Shown in pieces: positions 8,936-16,694 of a DNA stretch of 64,000 nucleotides. The notes below the pieces were generated by a model. That model had not been told where the DNA came from. It did not search any database and saw only the letters and a program-made list of their open reading frames with translations. Position 1 is the first letter of the stretch. Each line of letters opens with the position of its first letter. The stretch comes from Marinomonas maritima (GTDB lineage Bacteria > Pseudomonadota > Gammaproteobacteria > Pseudomonadales > Marinomonadaceae), in the NCBI RefSeq assembly GCF_024435075.2, contig NZ_JAMZEG020000001.1:992001-1056000 (forward strand), in the 5' to 3' direction. The position numbers and the translations under genes were made by a program.

Positions 8936-10309
8936 ATGAATACTCTTGAGCACAAAAAAACGGGTTTACAAACAATAAGCCAATTTTTCGTAACACTTTT
9001 ACAGCGTTATCTCCCAGACCCTTTCATATTTGCCATTGTCTTAACCTTTGTGGTGTTTTTGTTTGTCATGCCCAGTACGGGGCAAGGGCCAATGCAGGTC
9101 GTAAATGCATGGGCAGGTGGTTTTTGGAACTTGCTGAGTTTTTCTATGCAGATGGCGATGGTGGTGGTAACGGGCCATGCGATGGCCAGTGCACCTGCCT
9201 TTAAACGTAAATTGTCTATGTTGGCTGGTGTTGCCAAAACACCTGGCCAAGCGATTATCCTCGTTACTGTCATCAGTGCGATGGCGTGTTGGGTAAACTG
9301 GGGCTTTGGGTTGGTTGTTGGTGCGATTTTCGCTCGTGAAATTGCCGCTCGTGTTAAAGGCGTGGATTACCGTTTGCTGATCGCTTCTGCTTACAGCGGT
9401 TTCTTGTTTTGGCACGGTGGTTTATCGGGTTCAATTCCGCTTTCTATTGCCGGTGGTAAAAATATTGAGGCCGTCACGAATGGTGCAGTAACGGCGGCAA
9501 TTCCTACTTCTGAAACAATATTCTCGGCCATGAACTTAACGATTTTAGCGGTTATGTTGGTCACTATTCCTCTGTTGAATCGCTTGATGCACCCATCACC
9601 ACAAGACACTATTACGATTGATGCGGAATTGTTAGAAGAAAAAGTCGCAGAGGCACCTGAAAAAGCCAATATGACACCAGCAGAGCGTCTTGAAAACAGC
9701 CGTACTTTGTCTTTGGTGTTAGGTGTAATGGGGTTCTCATACATTATCTTTTACTTTGTGACGAATGGTTTCGCGTTAAACTTGAATATCGTTAACTTTA
9801 CCTTTTTGTTTTCTGCGGTCTTGCTGCATGGTACGCCAAAAAGCTTATTGAACTCGATTTCTCAAGGTGCCCGTAACTGTTCTGGCATTCTTCTGCAATT
9901 TCCGTTCTATGCAGGCATCATGGGGATGATGACGGCCACAGGGGATTCTGGCGCTTCTCTAGCGGGTGTTATCTCTCAGGGTTTCGTGTCTATTTCGAAT
10001 GAAACAACCTTCCCATTATTTACGTTCTTAAGTGCTGGGATCGTGAACTTCTTCGTACCTTCTGGTGGTGGTCAGTGGGCGGTTCAAGCACCAATTATGA
10101 TGCCAGCAGGCGCTGCATTGGGTGTGGATGCTGCGAAAACGGCCATGGCCATTGCATGGGGTGACGCGTGGACCAACATGATTCAACCTTTCTGGGCATT
10201 GCCAGCGCTTGCGATTGCAGGGCTTGGCGCGAAAGATGTTATGGGTTATTGCCTGATGGCGTTAATCGGTTCTGGTGTGATTATTTCTTTGGGATTTTTA
10301 ATTTTCTAA
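8936..10309 (+). CDS. atoE: Short-chain fatty acid/acetoacetate transporter, AtoE family
   Basis: A 457-residue inner membrane protein with about 11 hydrophobic spans, matching the AtoE short-chain fatty acid transporter family over its length (for example YLPDPFIFAIVLTF, CWVNWGFGLVVGAIFARE and FWHGGLSGSIPLSIAG early on, and VPSGGGQWAVQAPIMMPA late). It probably brings acetoacetate or short-chain fatty acids into the cell for the enzymes upstream. The start is the ATG at 8936, with TAGGATA upstream; the TTG just before it is not needed. It ends the operon at a good terminator. Confidence 0.92.
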   Translation: MNTLEHKKTGLQTISQFFVTLLQRYLPDPFIFAIVLTFVVFLFVMPSTGQGPMQVVNAWAGGFWNLLSFSMQMAMVVVTGHAMASAPAFKRKLSMLAGVAKTPGQAIILVTVISAMACWVNWGFGLVVGAIFAREIAARVKGVDYRLLIASAYSGFLFWHGGLSGSIPLSIAGGKNIEAVTNGAVTAAIPTSETIFSAMNLTILAVMLVTIPLLNRLMHPSPQDTITIDAELLEEKVAEAPEKANMTPAERLENSRTLSLVLGVMGFSYIIFYFVTNGFALNLNIVNFTFLFSAVLLHGTPKSLLNSISQGARNCSGILLQFPFYAGIMGMMTATGDSGASLAGVISQGFVSISNETTFPLFTFLSAGIVNFFVPSGGGQWAVQAPIMMPAGAALGVDAAKTAMAIAWGDAWTNMIQPFWALPALAIAGLGAKDVMGYCLMALIGSGVIISLGFLIF

Positions 10310-10325
10310 ACAGGTAATAAAAACG

Positions 10326-10370
10326 AAAAAAGCCACTGTCTCAAATTTTTTCGGATGGTGGTTTTTTTTG
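10326..10370 (+). terminator. Intrinsic terminator of the ketoacid operon
   Basis: AAAAAAGCCAC ... GTGGTTTTTTTT, a stem with a long loop and eight T residues. Confidence 0.8.
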
Positions 10371-10618
10371 TTTCTGTCTGTTGTCTTTTCTTACGGCATT
10401 TACGTTTTACTATACCGTTTAAATACTTATAGATGACGTATTTCAATTGGTATGTCATGCTTTTTTCACAAACCACTATATCCTTGAAACTTATGCTAAA
10501 ACCATCCTTTTATTTTCATATTGTTATATCTCTTATTTGGGTAAATATGAGTAAATTCACTTTATAATGAGCGACAATTTTTTTATTCAAATTAACGACA
10601 AATGAACATAGGTAAAAA
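10371..10618. promoter_or_regulatory. AT-rich leader upstream of the LpxR-like gene
   Basis: Together with the terminator this makes a gap of about 309 bp without a gene. It is AT-rich and must hold the promoter of the LpxR-like gene, but no particular operator or riboswitch could be recognised. Confidence 0.35.
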
Positions 10619-11665
10619 ATGGCGAGGCTACAAAAGATAAGCGATAAGCGAAAAAAAGACATTGTTGTAAAAAGAAGAGTACTCGCGATACAGCGCTATT
10701 TTTTAGGCCTTTCTTTATTGTTTGGAATGCCTGTCTACGCAGACATTAATTGGGTGTCCGCAACGCTAGATAACGACTTCTTTGTGAACGAAGATAACGG
10801 TTACACCAATGGCATTTATGTCTCATTTTACGATATTCACGAAAACGTAACGACCGTTAAACAACCCGATTTTTGGGTGGCTCCGCTCATGTGGAGTATG
10901 CCTCAACAAGGCATTGAAAATGTGGTGAATGTTTATAGCGCTGGCCAAACATTAACAACGTCATACGACATTGCAGAAGTGAACCCTGAAGAGGGTTCGC
11001 TGCCTTATTCTGGTTTATTAAGCTTTACCAATACTTATATTACGGTCAAAGCTGATTATGCTGATCGAGTATCAACAACCTTAGGTGTGGTTGGGCCGCT
11101 TGCTATGGGCGAGCAAGCGCAAAAAACAATCCATAAAATCATTGGTGCTCAAAAACCAATGGGATGGGATACCCAGTTAGAGAATGAGGTTGTGTTTGAG
11201 TTTTCGCGAGGTCGTAGCTGGCGTTCTTGGGTTTCTGATAGTGGTAAAATGGATCTTTTATCCGGTGTGGATGCAAGTGTTGGAACGCTCAGAAGTGGTG
11301 TGAGCTCTGGTGTCATGTTACGTTATGGTCGTAATCTGGATGACTCTTTTCCGACGGTTTTATTGTCAGCATCGAGATCGTCGAACCCTTTTGCCGTGAA
11401 CAGGGGCTGGTTTGTTTATACTGGTGTTAAATATAACTACATCTTCAATCAAATATTCACGGATGGTAATACTTTTCGTAATAGCCGATCTGTCGATTAT
11501 GATCACAATCAAAATATGTTTACGTCAGGTTTGAGTTATTCGTGGGGTAGTGGTGTTTTAGCGTTCGCGATTAATGCACCGTTTACCCTTAACGGCGATA
11601 CGAATGACCGTGAATTGGATAAATTGACTCGCTACGGCACCTTAACGTTTGCTTGGCAAATATAG
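10619..11665 (+). CDS. LpxR-like outer membrane lipid A deacylase family protein (DUF2219)
   Basis: A 348-residue precursor with a basic N-terminus, a hydrophobic segment (YFLGLSLLFGMPVYA) and probable cleavage before D42. The mature part matches LpxR, a 12-stranded barrel that removes the 3' acyloxyacyl chain of lipid A: DNDFF at the start, YTNGIYVSFYD, then GPLAMGEQAQKTIHKIIG with the conserved histidine, and PMGWDTQLENE. The ND pair and the histidine correspond to the catalytic residues known for Salmonella LpxR. The chain ends in an aromatic residue-rich strand (TLTFAWQI), as expected of barrels. It is a single gene closed by a strong terminator. Enzyme activity is inferred from family. 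Confidence 0.85.
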   Translation: MARLQKISDKRKKDIVVKRRVLAIQRYFLGLSLLFGMPVYADINWVSATLDNDFFVNEDNGYTNGIYVSFYDIHENVTTVKQPDFWVAPLMWSMPQQGIENVVNVYSAGQTLTTSYDIAEVNPEEGSLPYSGLLSFTNTYITVKADYADRVSTTLGVVGPLAMGEQAQKTIHKIIGAQKPMGWDTQLENEVVFEFSRGRSWRSWVSDSGKMDLLSGVDASVGTLRSGVSSGVMLRYGRNLDDSFPTVLLSASRSSNPFAVNRGWFVYTGVKYNYIFNQIFTDGNTFRNSRSVDYDHNQNMFTSGLSYSWGSGVLAFAINAPFTLNGDTNDRELDKLTRYGTLTFAWQI

Positions 11666-11688
11666 AATTTTTGTTTTCATCAATACAT

Positions 11689-11727
11689 AAAAAAGCCTTT
11701 TACTTGGAAAAGTAAAAGGCTTTTTTT
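11689..11727. terminator. Bidirectional intrinsic terminator
   Basis: A 16-bp stem AAAAAGCCTTTTACTT with AAGTAAAAGGCTTTTT around GGAA, then a T run. It sits between the convergent LpxR-like and DsbA-like genes. Confidence 0.93.
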
Positions 11728-11754
11728 AAAGTGTTTTTTCAAAGAGCTTTACGA

Positions 11755-12375
11755 TCAAATCAACGTTGTTAAATACGCCTTCCATTTATTGGTTTTACCG
11801 TAATAAGTGCTATGAGAAACACGCAGTAAGACGCCATCTTTTTCGATGATTAACGTCGGATAGCCACTCACTTTCATTTGACTCATCAGCTCATGGCTTT
11901 CTTGTATTTGCCCCATCATTTTGGTTTCTGAACCGGCTATTTTCTCGTTCCATGTAGAAGCATCCAATCCCATCGACACGGCAAGTTTCTCTAATGCGTC
12001 TAATTGATCGAGATGTTGACCTTCTTGGTAATGACTCTTTTGAATCGCTTCCAGCATTTTATGTGCGGCAATCCCCATTTCTTGACCGACAAGAAATGCC
12101 CGAGTGGTTATGTAAGAGTCCACGATAAACTCATCAGCACTCGTCACTCTTGCTTTATAAGCGTCACCAAAGTGAGCTTTTGTCATGTTGGCGATTTGTT
12201 CGTCTGCTTGCAAAATATGCTGTCTAAAAGACGGATCAATTGCTCGCTTTGGAATCATCCCCCCGGGGTGATAAGTGATGTCAAACTCAGGCATGTTTGC
12301 TAATACTTCGATTAACGATGACGCGCCGTAACACCAACCACACATAGGGTCGAAGAAATAATGAACGTTTACCAT
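11755..12375 (-). CDS. DsbA-family (FrnE-like) thioredoxin-fold protein
   Basis: A 206-residue thioredoxin-fold protein with an inserted helical domain. The active-site motif CGWC (residues 12-15) comes directly after the first strand and the cis-proline loop is VSGYPTL. There is no signal peptide, so it should act in the cytosol, unlike DsbA; it is closer to the FrnE/protein-disulfide-isomerase branch. Its start overlaps the end of the upstream MBL-fold gene by seven bases, which implies translational coupling and joint regulation, perhaps by the LysR gene on the other side. The partner substrate is unknown. Confidence 0.85.
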   Translation of the reverse strand: MVNVHYFFDPMCGWCYGASSLIEVLANMPEFDITYHPGGMIPKRAIDPSFRQHILQADEQIANMTKAHFGDAYKARVTSADEFIVDSYITTRAFLVGQEMGIAAHKMLEAIQKSHYQEGQHLDQLDALEKLAVSMGLDASTWNEKIAGSETKMMGQIQESHELMSQMKVSGYPTLIIEKDGVLLRVSHSTYYGKTNKWKAYLTTLI

Positions 12376-13235
12376 GTCATTTCACCTTGATGAACTTTAG
12401 CCGCAATGTTTAGGTTTAACATACCTTGGGCTGCTGGGTATTTTTTCGACATGAACCGAATCATGTCATTACTGTTAGTCGTTTCTTGTTTTGCTTGTTG
12501 GAAATCCGTGATGTAGTTAAGTGAGAAGTGAATAGCATCCGCATTCATTTCGGTGTCTTTTGTCATATGACCAGGAATAACCACCGTTGGTTTAAGCGCT
12601 AGCATTTCTTTTAATTGTGCTTTCCATGCCGCCTGAGATTCATCAGATTGCGCATCTGCCATCCATAAATGGATGTTTCCGAACACTGCAACGTTGCCTA
12701 AAATTGCTTTGTTTTCAGGGATCCATAAGTAAGGACGATGCGCCAAAACACCCTCTGTACCACGAATTTCTATAGTGTGCCCGTCAACAGTCAACGTTGA
12801 CTTGGTATAAGCCGTAGGAACGATAGGGTTTACAGGAGCATTGACACCCATTTTTGGCCCCCAAAATGCCAATTTCCCCGCCAGCTTTTTCTCAATGACG
12901 GTTTTGACTGCGGGTGTGGTTATGATGTCAGCGTTAGGAAAAAGTGCGTGTAGCGTTTCTGCACCGAAATAGTAGTCAGGATCAGCTTGGCTAATAAAAA
13001 TGGTTTTCAACTCTTTGTTTGAATCCAAAACTTTAGCCGCAATACGTAATGCATCGGCTTTCGTAAATCCAGTGTCTATCACCATGGCTTCTGTTTCACC
13101 GTAAACCAAAGTTGATGTAACGCCAAAACTGCCACTATTCGCATTGTAGACGTCCAGTGTTAATGGTGCTTTGTCTGCGGCCAAAGCTGAGTGAGCGATA
13201 AGTGCGGATGCTGCTAATAGAATAATTTTTTTCAT
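12369..13235 (-). CDS. Exported MBL-fold protein with altered metal motif
   Basis: A 288-residue protein starting at MKKIILLAAS with a clear Sec signal peptide ending AHSALA|ADK. The ATG at 13235 has GGAG six bases upstream; the frame runs on further upstream without a ribosome-binding site. The metallo-beta-lactamase fold is suggested by AMVIDTGFTKADA, the strand-loop TIFISQADPDYYFG and TVVIPGHM. The usual zinc motif HxHxDH is replaced by Q83-A-D85-P-D87-Y88, so only the aspartate survives. It may use a different metal set or be non-catalytic. It is coupled to the DsbA-like gene downstream and divergent from a LysR regulator. Confidence 0.8.
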   Translation of the reverse strand: MKKIILLAASALIAHSALAADKAPLTLDVYNANSGSFGVTSTLVYGETEAMVIDTGFTKADALRIAAKVLDSNKELKTIFISQADPDYYFGAETLHALFPNADIITTPAVKTVIEKKLAGKLAFWGPKMGVNAPVNPIVPTAYTKSTLTVDGHTIEIRGTEGVLAHRPYLWIPENKAILGNVAVFGNIHLWMADAQSDESQAAWKAQLKEMLALKPTVVIPGHMTKDTEMNADAIHFSLNYITDFQQAKQETTNSNDMIRFMSKKYPAAQGMLNLNIAAKVHQGEMTW

Positions 13236-13364
13236 TTCTTTCTCCAGTGAGTATTGAATGTAGTGCGTGAAATGAATATTAAAAGATTGACGTGCTCGGA
13301 AAAACACACAAAAACGATTATGATTGTTTCTTATATCGTGCAAATGAGAAGAGATAGCAAGGGT

Positions 13365-14264
13365 ATGGACAGAGTGACCGCTGCCAAAGTATTTATTGAT
13401 GTTGCGCAATCACGCAGCTTTTCTCGTACAGCAGATCGTTTGAATATGTCGCGCCCTATGGTGACACGCTATATTGAAGCAATGGAAGATTGGCTGAAAA
13501 CACGTTTGCTGCATCGTACGACACGGAAAATATCCCTTACAAGCGCGGGTGAAAATTGCCTAAAAGACATTGAGCGTTGGCTGGAAGACGCGGACAATAT
13601 CACCGCACTGGCTAATACAGACAATGAATTGGCAGGCGGCATTAAAGTGACAACCAGTGTGTCATTTGGCTTTTCACAACTGATGCCGGCGATTCAGAAT
13701 TTTATGCGTTTGTACCCGAAAGTACGCATCGATATTGACCTAGAAGACAGCGCGGCAGACCTTACTGAAAAAAGCATTGACCTTGCGATACGAATTGCCT
13801 CGAATCCAGACCCTTCTTTAATAGGCAAACCTATTGCCGTGTGTGAGTCTGCACTGGTTGCTTCTACGGCTTACCTCGAAAAAGTTCGCGAAACAATAGG
13901 GGGCATTCAGCATCCAAAAGACCTAGTGAATCACCAGTGTTTAGGTTATAAAAATTTCGAACGACACATATGGCACCTGTCTCAAGGTGATCAATTTGAA
14001 TCCATTTCGGTCAATTGCCGTTTAACGGCCAACGAAGCAACGGCGTTATTGCACGCGGCTTTAAACGACGGAGGAATTTCCCTCCAACCGACGTATCTTG
14101 TTAATCGTTACATAAAAGAGGGTCGTTTGTGTCACGTATTACCCGATTGGAAACCCAAAGACCTTAGCATCTACGCGTTGTACTCTTCTAGAAAACATCT
14201 ACCACCGACCGTACGCGCTTTAATTGATCATCTAGAAATCTACTTCAAAGATAATCCTTGGTGA
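13365..14264 (+). CDS. LysR-family transcriptional regulator (AaeR/PtxR-like branch)
   Basis: A LysR regulator of about 299 residues starting MDRVTAAKVFIDVAQS, with helix-turn-helix SFSRTADRLNMSRPMVTRYIEAME and the family signature LLHRTTRKISLTSAG. The ATG at 13365 was chosen because LysR proteins of this branch begin there, although AAGG lies very near; in-frame starts at 13344 or 13254 are possible. It diverges from the MBL-fold/DsbA-like pair with about 130 bp between and is therefore its likely regulator. The effector domain occupies roughly residues 90-295. Confidence 0.9.
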   Translation: MDRVTAAKVFIDVAQSRSFSRTADRLNMSRPMVTRYIEAMEDWLKTRLLHRTTRKISLTSAGENCLKDIERWLEDADNITALANTDNELAGGIKVTTSVSFGFSQLMPAIQNFMRLYPKVRIDIDLEDSAADLTEKSIDLAIRIASNPDPSLIGKPIAVCESALVASTAYLEKVRETIGGIQHPKDLVNHQCLGYKNFERHIWHLSQGDQFESISVNCRLTANEATALLHAALNDGGISLQPTYLVNRYIKEGRLCHVLPDWKPKDLSIYALYSSRKHLPPTVRALIDHLEIYFKDNPW

Positions 14265-14371
14265 GCAAGCTTTAGTGGTTGCAAAATGAATAATTTTAAT
14301 CAATGTATTTTAGGGGCGCTAGGGGAGAATCCCGACCTAGTTCCCGCTGGTGGGGTTAGAAGGCTTGTTGT

Positions 14372-15226
14372 TTATTTCCTAAAATACTCTGCCAATTCCT
14401 GCCATTGCTCTTCTGATTGAGCCGCGAGCATTTCGCCTTCTAGCATGGCAGGGGAATACTCTTTACCTTCTAAGGTTCGACAAACTCCGCCTGCTTCGGT
14501 GTGCACTAGGACGCCTGCGGCATGATCCCATGGGAGCATTTTGTAGGTGAGGCTGAAGTGGAAGTGACCTTGGGCGATTTGTCGGTAAGCAGGGCAAGAT
14601 GGTAAGTTGTTGATGCGGACAAAGCGCGAGGCTTTCAGTGCGAAGTCTTGTTTTTTCTGGCCGGTATATGAGTTGACCGACATGATGCCAGCAAGTTTGT
14701 CTAGCTCTGGTTCTGCGGTGATGTGCAAGGCAAGTGGTGCTTGGTTAGGTGTTTGATTCTTGCCTTTTTCATTCATGGCGGTGCGCTGGAAAAAGGCACC
14801 TTCGCCTAGATTCGCGTAGATCCAATCGTCGTTTACGGGATCATAAAGCAGGCCAAACCGTGTCACGCCTTTCACGACAACGGCGAGTATGATGCCGAAA
14901 TCTGATAAGCCATGAGCGTAGTTCCAAGTACCATCGATGGGGTCGATGATCACACAAGTGTCTGCGGTGGCGATTTTGTCGGTGGTCGATGGGTTTTCTG
15001 CGACCGCTTCTTCGCCAACAATTTCCCAGTCGGGAAAAGCGTGCTGAATTTCAGTTGTGATAAAGGCTTCGCTGGCTTTGTCGGCAATGGTGACAAGGTC
15101 GGTTAAGCTACTTTTGGTTTCTACATCGCTTGCATTAAGCTGTCGAAAGCTTGGCATGACGATCTCTTGCCCTGCTCGTCGGACAATGTCGATAAGCCGA
15201 TCTTGAGATAGTTTGTCGAGGTTCAT
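14372..15226 (-). CDS. Inositol-monophosphatase family phosphatase
   Basis: A 284-residue Mg-dependent phosphatase of the IMPase/FBPase/CysQ superfamily. Metal ligands are visible: E72 in VGEEA, D95 and D98 in DPIDGTWNYAHG, and WDHAAG near residue 226. The fold covers the whole chain and it is cytosolic. Compared with SuhB the loop between motifs is longer and the sequence differs, so it may act on another sugar phosphate or on 3'-phosphoadenosine 5'-phosphate. It is a single gene, in the same direction as the lactate dehydrogenase gene upstream, with a gap of about 110 bp. Confidence 0.88.
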   Translation of the reverse strand: MNLDKLSQDRLIDIVRRAGQEIVMPSFRQLNASDVETKSSLTDLVTIADKASEAFITTEIQHAFPDWEIVGEEAVAENPSTTDKIATADTCVIIDPIDGTWNYAHGLSDFGIILAVVVKGVTRFGLLYDPVNDDWIYANLGEGAFFQRTAMNEKGKNQTPNQAPLALHITAEPELDKLAGIMSVNSYTGQKKQDFALKASRFVRINNLPSCPAYRQIAQGHFHFSLTYKMLPWDHAAGVLVHTEAGGVCRTLEGKEYSPAMLEGEMLAAQSEEQWQELAEYFRK

Positions 15227-15336
15227 CTTTCGTCACTCCTTTTGTACTTTCCAAAGTTCACAAATTATACGTGATCAGAGTGACGAATGGTTTATTGAAT
15301 GTTGATTATTCTATGACGTTTTTGTTACTGCTTAGC

Positions 15337-16326
15337 TTAAGCCAATTGTCTTGAGCCGCTGTCTTCATGTTGATGGTGCAATAAGTTATCGACTGTTGTT
15401 GCCGCGATATGGTTCAGTGCTTCGATGGTGAAATAGCCTTGGTGACCGGTTACGACGACATTGGGGAAGGTGAGCATGAGCTGAAAGACGCTGTCTTGGA
15501 TAATATGCGAGGACATGTCTTCAAAGAAAATCTTGTTTTCTTGCTCGTAGACATCCAACCCTAAATAGCCAATTTTCCCATTGTAAAGTGAGTCTATGGC
15601 TTCTTGCGCATGGACAAGTGCGCCACGACTGGTGTTGATGATCATCACGCCGTCTTTCATTTTGTTCAGGCTGTCTTTATTGATTAGGTGATGAGTCGAG
15701 GTGTTTAAAGGGCAATGCAAGCTGATGATGTCGCTCTTTTGATAGAGCTCATCCAGTGGTATGTATTGGCAGCCTTGGTCGATCAGTGCTTGTGATGGAT
15801 ATAAGTCGTAACATAAAACATGACAGCCGAAGCCTTTCATTATTCGGCAAAATGCCGCGCCAATGCGTCCAGTCCCAATGCATCCTACTGTTTTGCCTTC
15901 CAAGTTAAAGCCAAGTAGCCCTTCCAAGGCAAAGTTGCCTTCTTTTACTCTGTGGTAAGCACGGTGTGTTTTTCGGTTTAGCGTCATGATCAGCGCGACG
16001 GCATGTTCTGCAACGGATGTTGGGCTGTAATCTGGCACATGAAAGACTTTTATGCCTGCCGATTTTGCCGCGTCTAAGTCAACATTGTTAAACCCTGCGC
16101 AACGAAGGGCGATGGTATGGACACCTTGTTGTTTTAGAAGATGAATTACCTCTGCATTGACATCGTCGTTGACGAAACAAGAAACGGCATCAAAATTTTT
16201 TACTAAGCTGATTGTTTCCATGCTTAATCGACTTTCGAAGTACGTCATGGATAAGGCGGTATTATCAGCGTAAGAGGCGAGGGTTCTTTTATCGTAGGGC
16301 TTACAGGAAAAAACGGCAATTTTCAT
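15337..16326 (-). CDS. ldhA: D-lactate dehydrogenase (NAD-dependent 2-hydroxyacid dehydrogenase)
   Basis: A 329-residue D-2-hydroxyacid dehydrogenase. The Rossmann motif GCIGTGRIG is near residue 148, the catalytic arginine in NTSRGALV, the glutamate in LDVYEQENKIFFED and the histidine in VTGHQGYFT. The stretch VYEQENKIFFEDMS is characteristic of fermentative LdhA, which reduces pyruvate to D-lactate with NADH. The length is right for E. coli LdhA (329). It has its own promoter region. Confidence 0.93.
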   Translation of the reverse strand: MKIAVFSCKPYDKRTLASYADNTALSMTYFESRLSMETISLVKNFDAVSCFVNDDVNAEVIHLLKQQGVHTIALRCAGFNNVDLDAAKSAGIKVFHVPDYSPTSVAEHAVALIMTLNRKTHRAYHRVKEGNFALEGLLGFNLEGKTVGCIGTGRIGAAFCRIMKGFGCHVLCYDLYPSQALIDQGCQYIPLDELYQKSDIISLHCPLNTSTHHLINKDSLNKMKDGVMIINTSRGALVHAQEAIDSLYNGKIGYLGLDVYEQENKIFFEDMSSHIIQDSVFQLMLTFPNVVVTGHQGYFTIEALNHIAATTVDNLLHHQHEDSGSRQLA

Positions 16327-16694
16327 AAAAGGTGGTCCTGTCGTTTTGTCAAAATGGGAGTACAGTTATAACCCATCAAAATGCTATATGCTCAATTTGT
16401 GGTCAGTAGACTTGATGTGAATCAGTGAAATAAGAAAATGATCGCATTGGTGGAGAATATTAATACATAACATCGTCACAAAAGCACTTTATGTCTGGGT
16501 TGTTATTGGTTTATTTTAGATATCAATAAAATGAGTTTAGTAGGTAATATTTTGTAATTTATATTTATTTTTATCATGCCTTACCTAATTTTAAGTGGTT
16601 AATTCGTCTAAACTTATATGAAATTGGTCTGAGAACAAGATTCTAACTCAACCTCGAATTTAGAATTGGAAATAATATTTGCCAGGAGGCAAAC
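16327..16694. promoter_or_regulatory. AT-rich divergent promoter region, 368 bp
   Basis: This lies between ldhA and the hybrid kinase. It is strongly AT-rich, especially 16500-16620, with no coding frame. It should hold both promoters. A clean AGGAGG ribosome-binding site at 16684-16689 belongs to the kinase. No operator was recognised. Confidence 0.4.

Noticed and set aside
13254..13364. Longer N-terminus for the LysR regulator at 13365
   Set aside because: The added residues do not match the family and overlap the divergent promoter region, though ATG 13344 cannot be ruled out.
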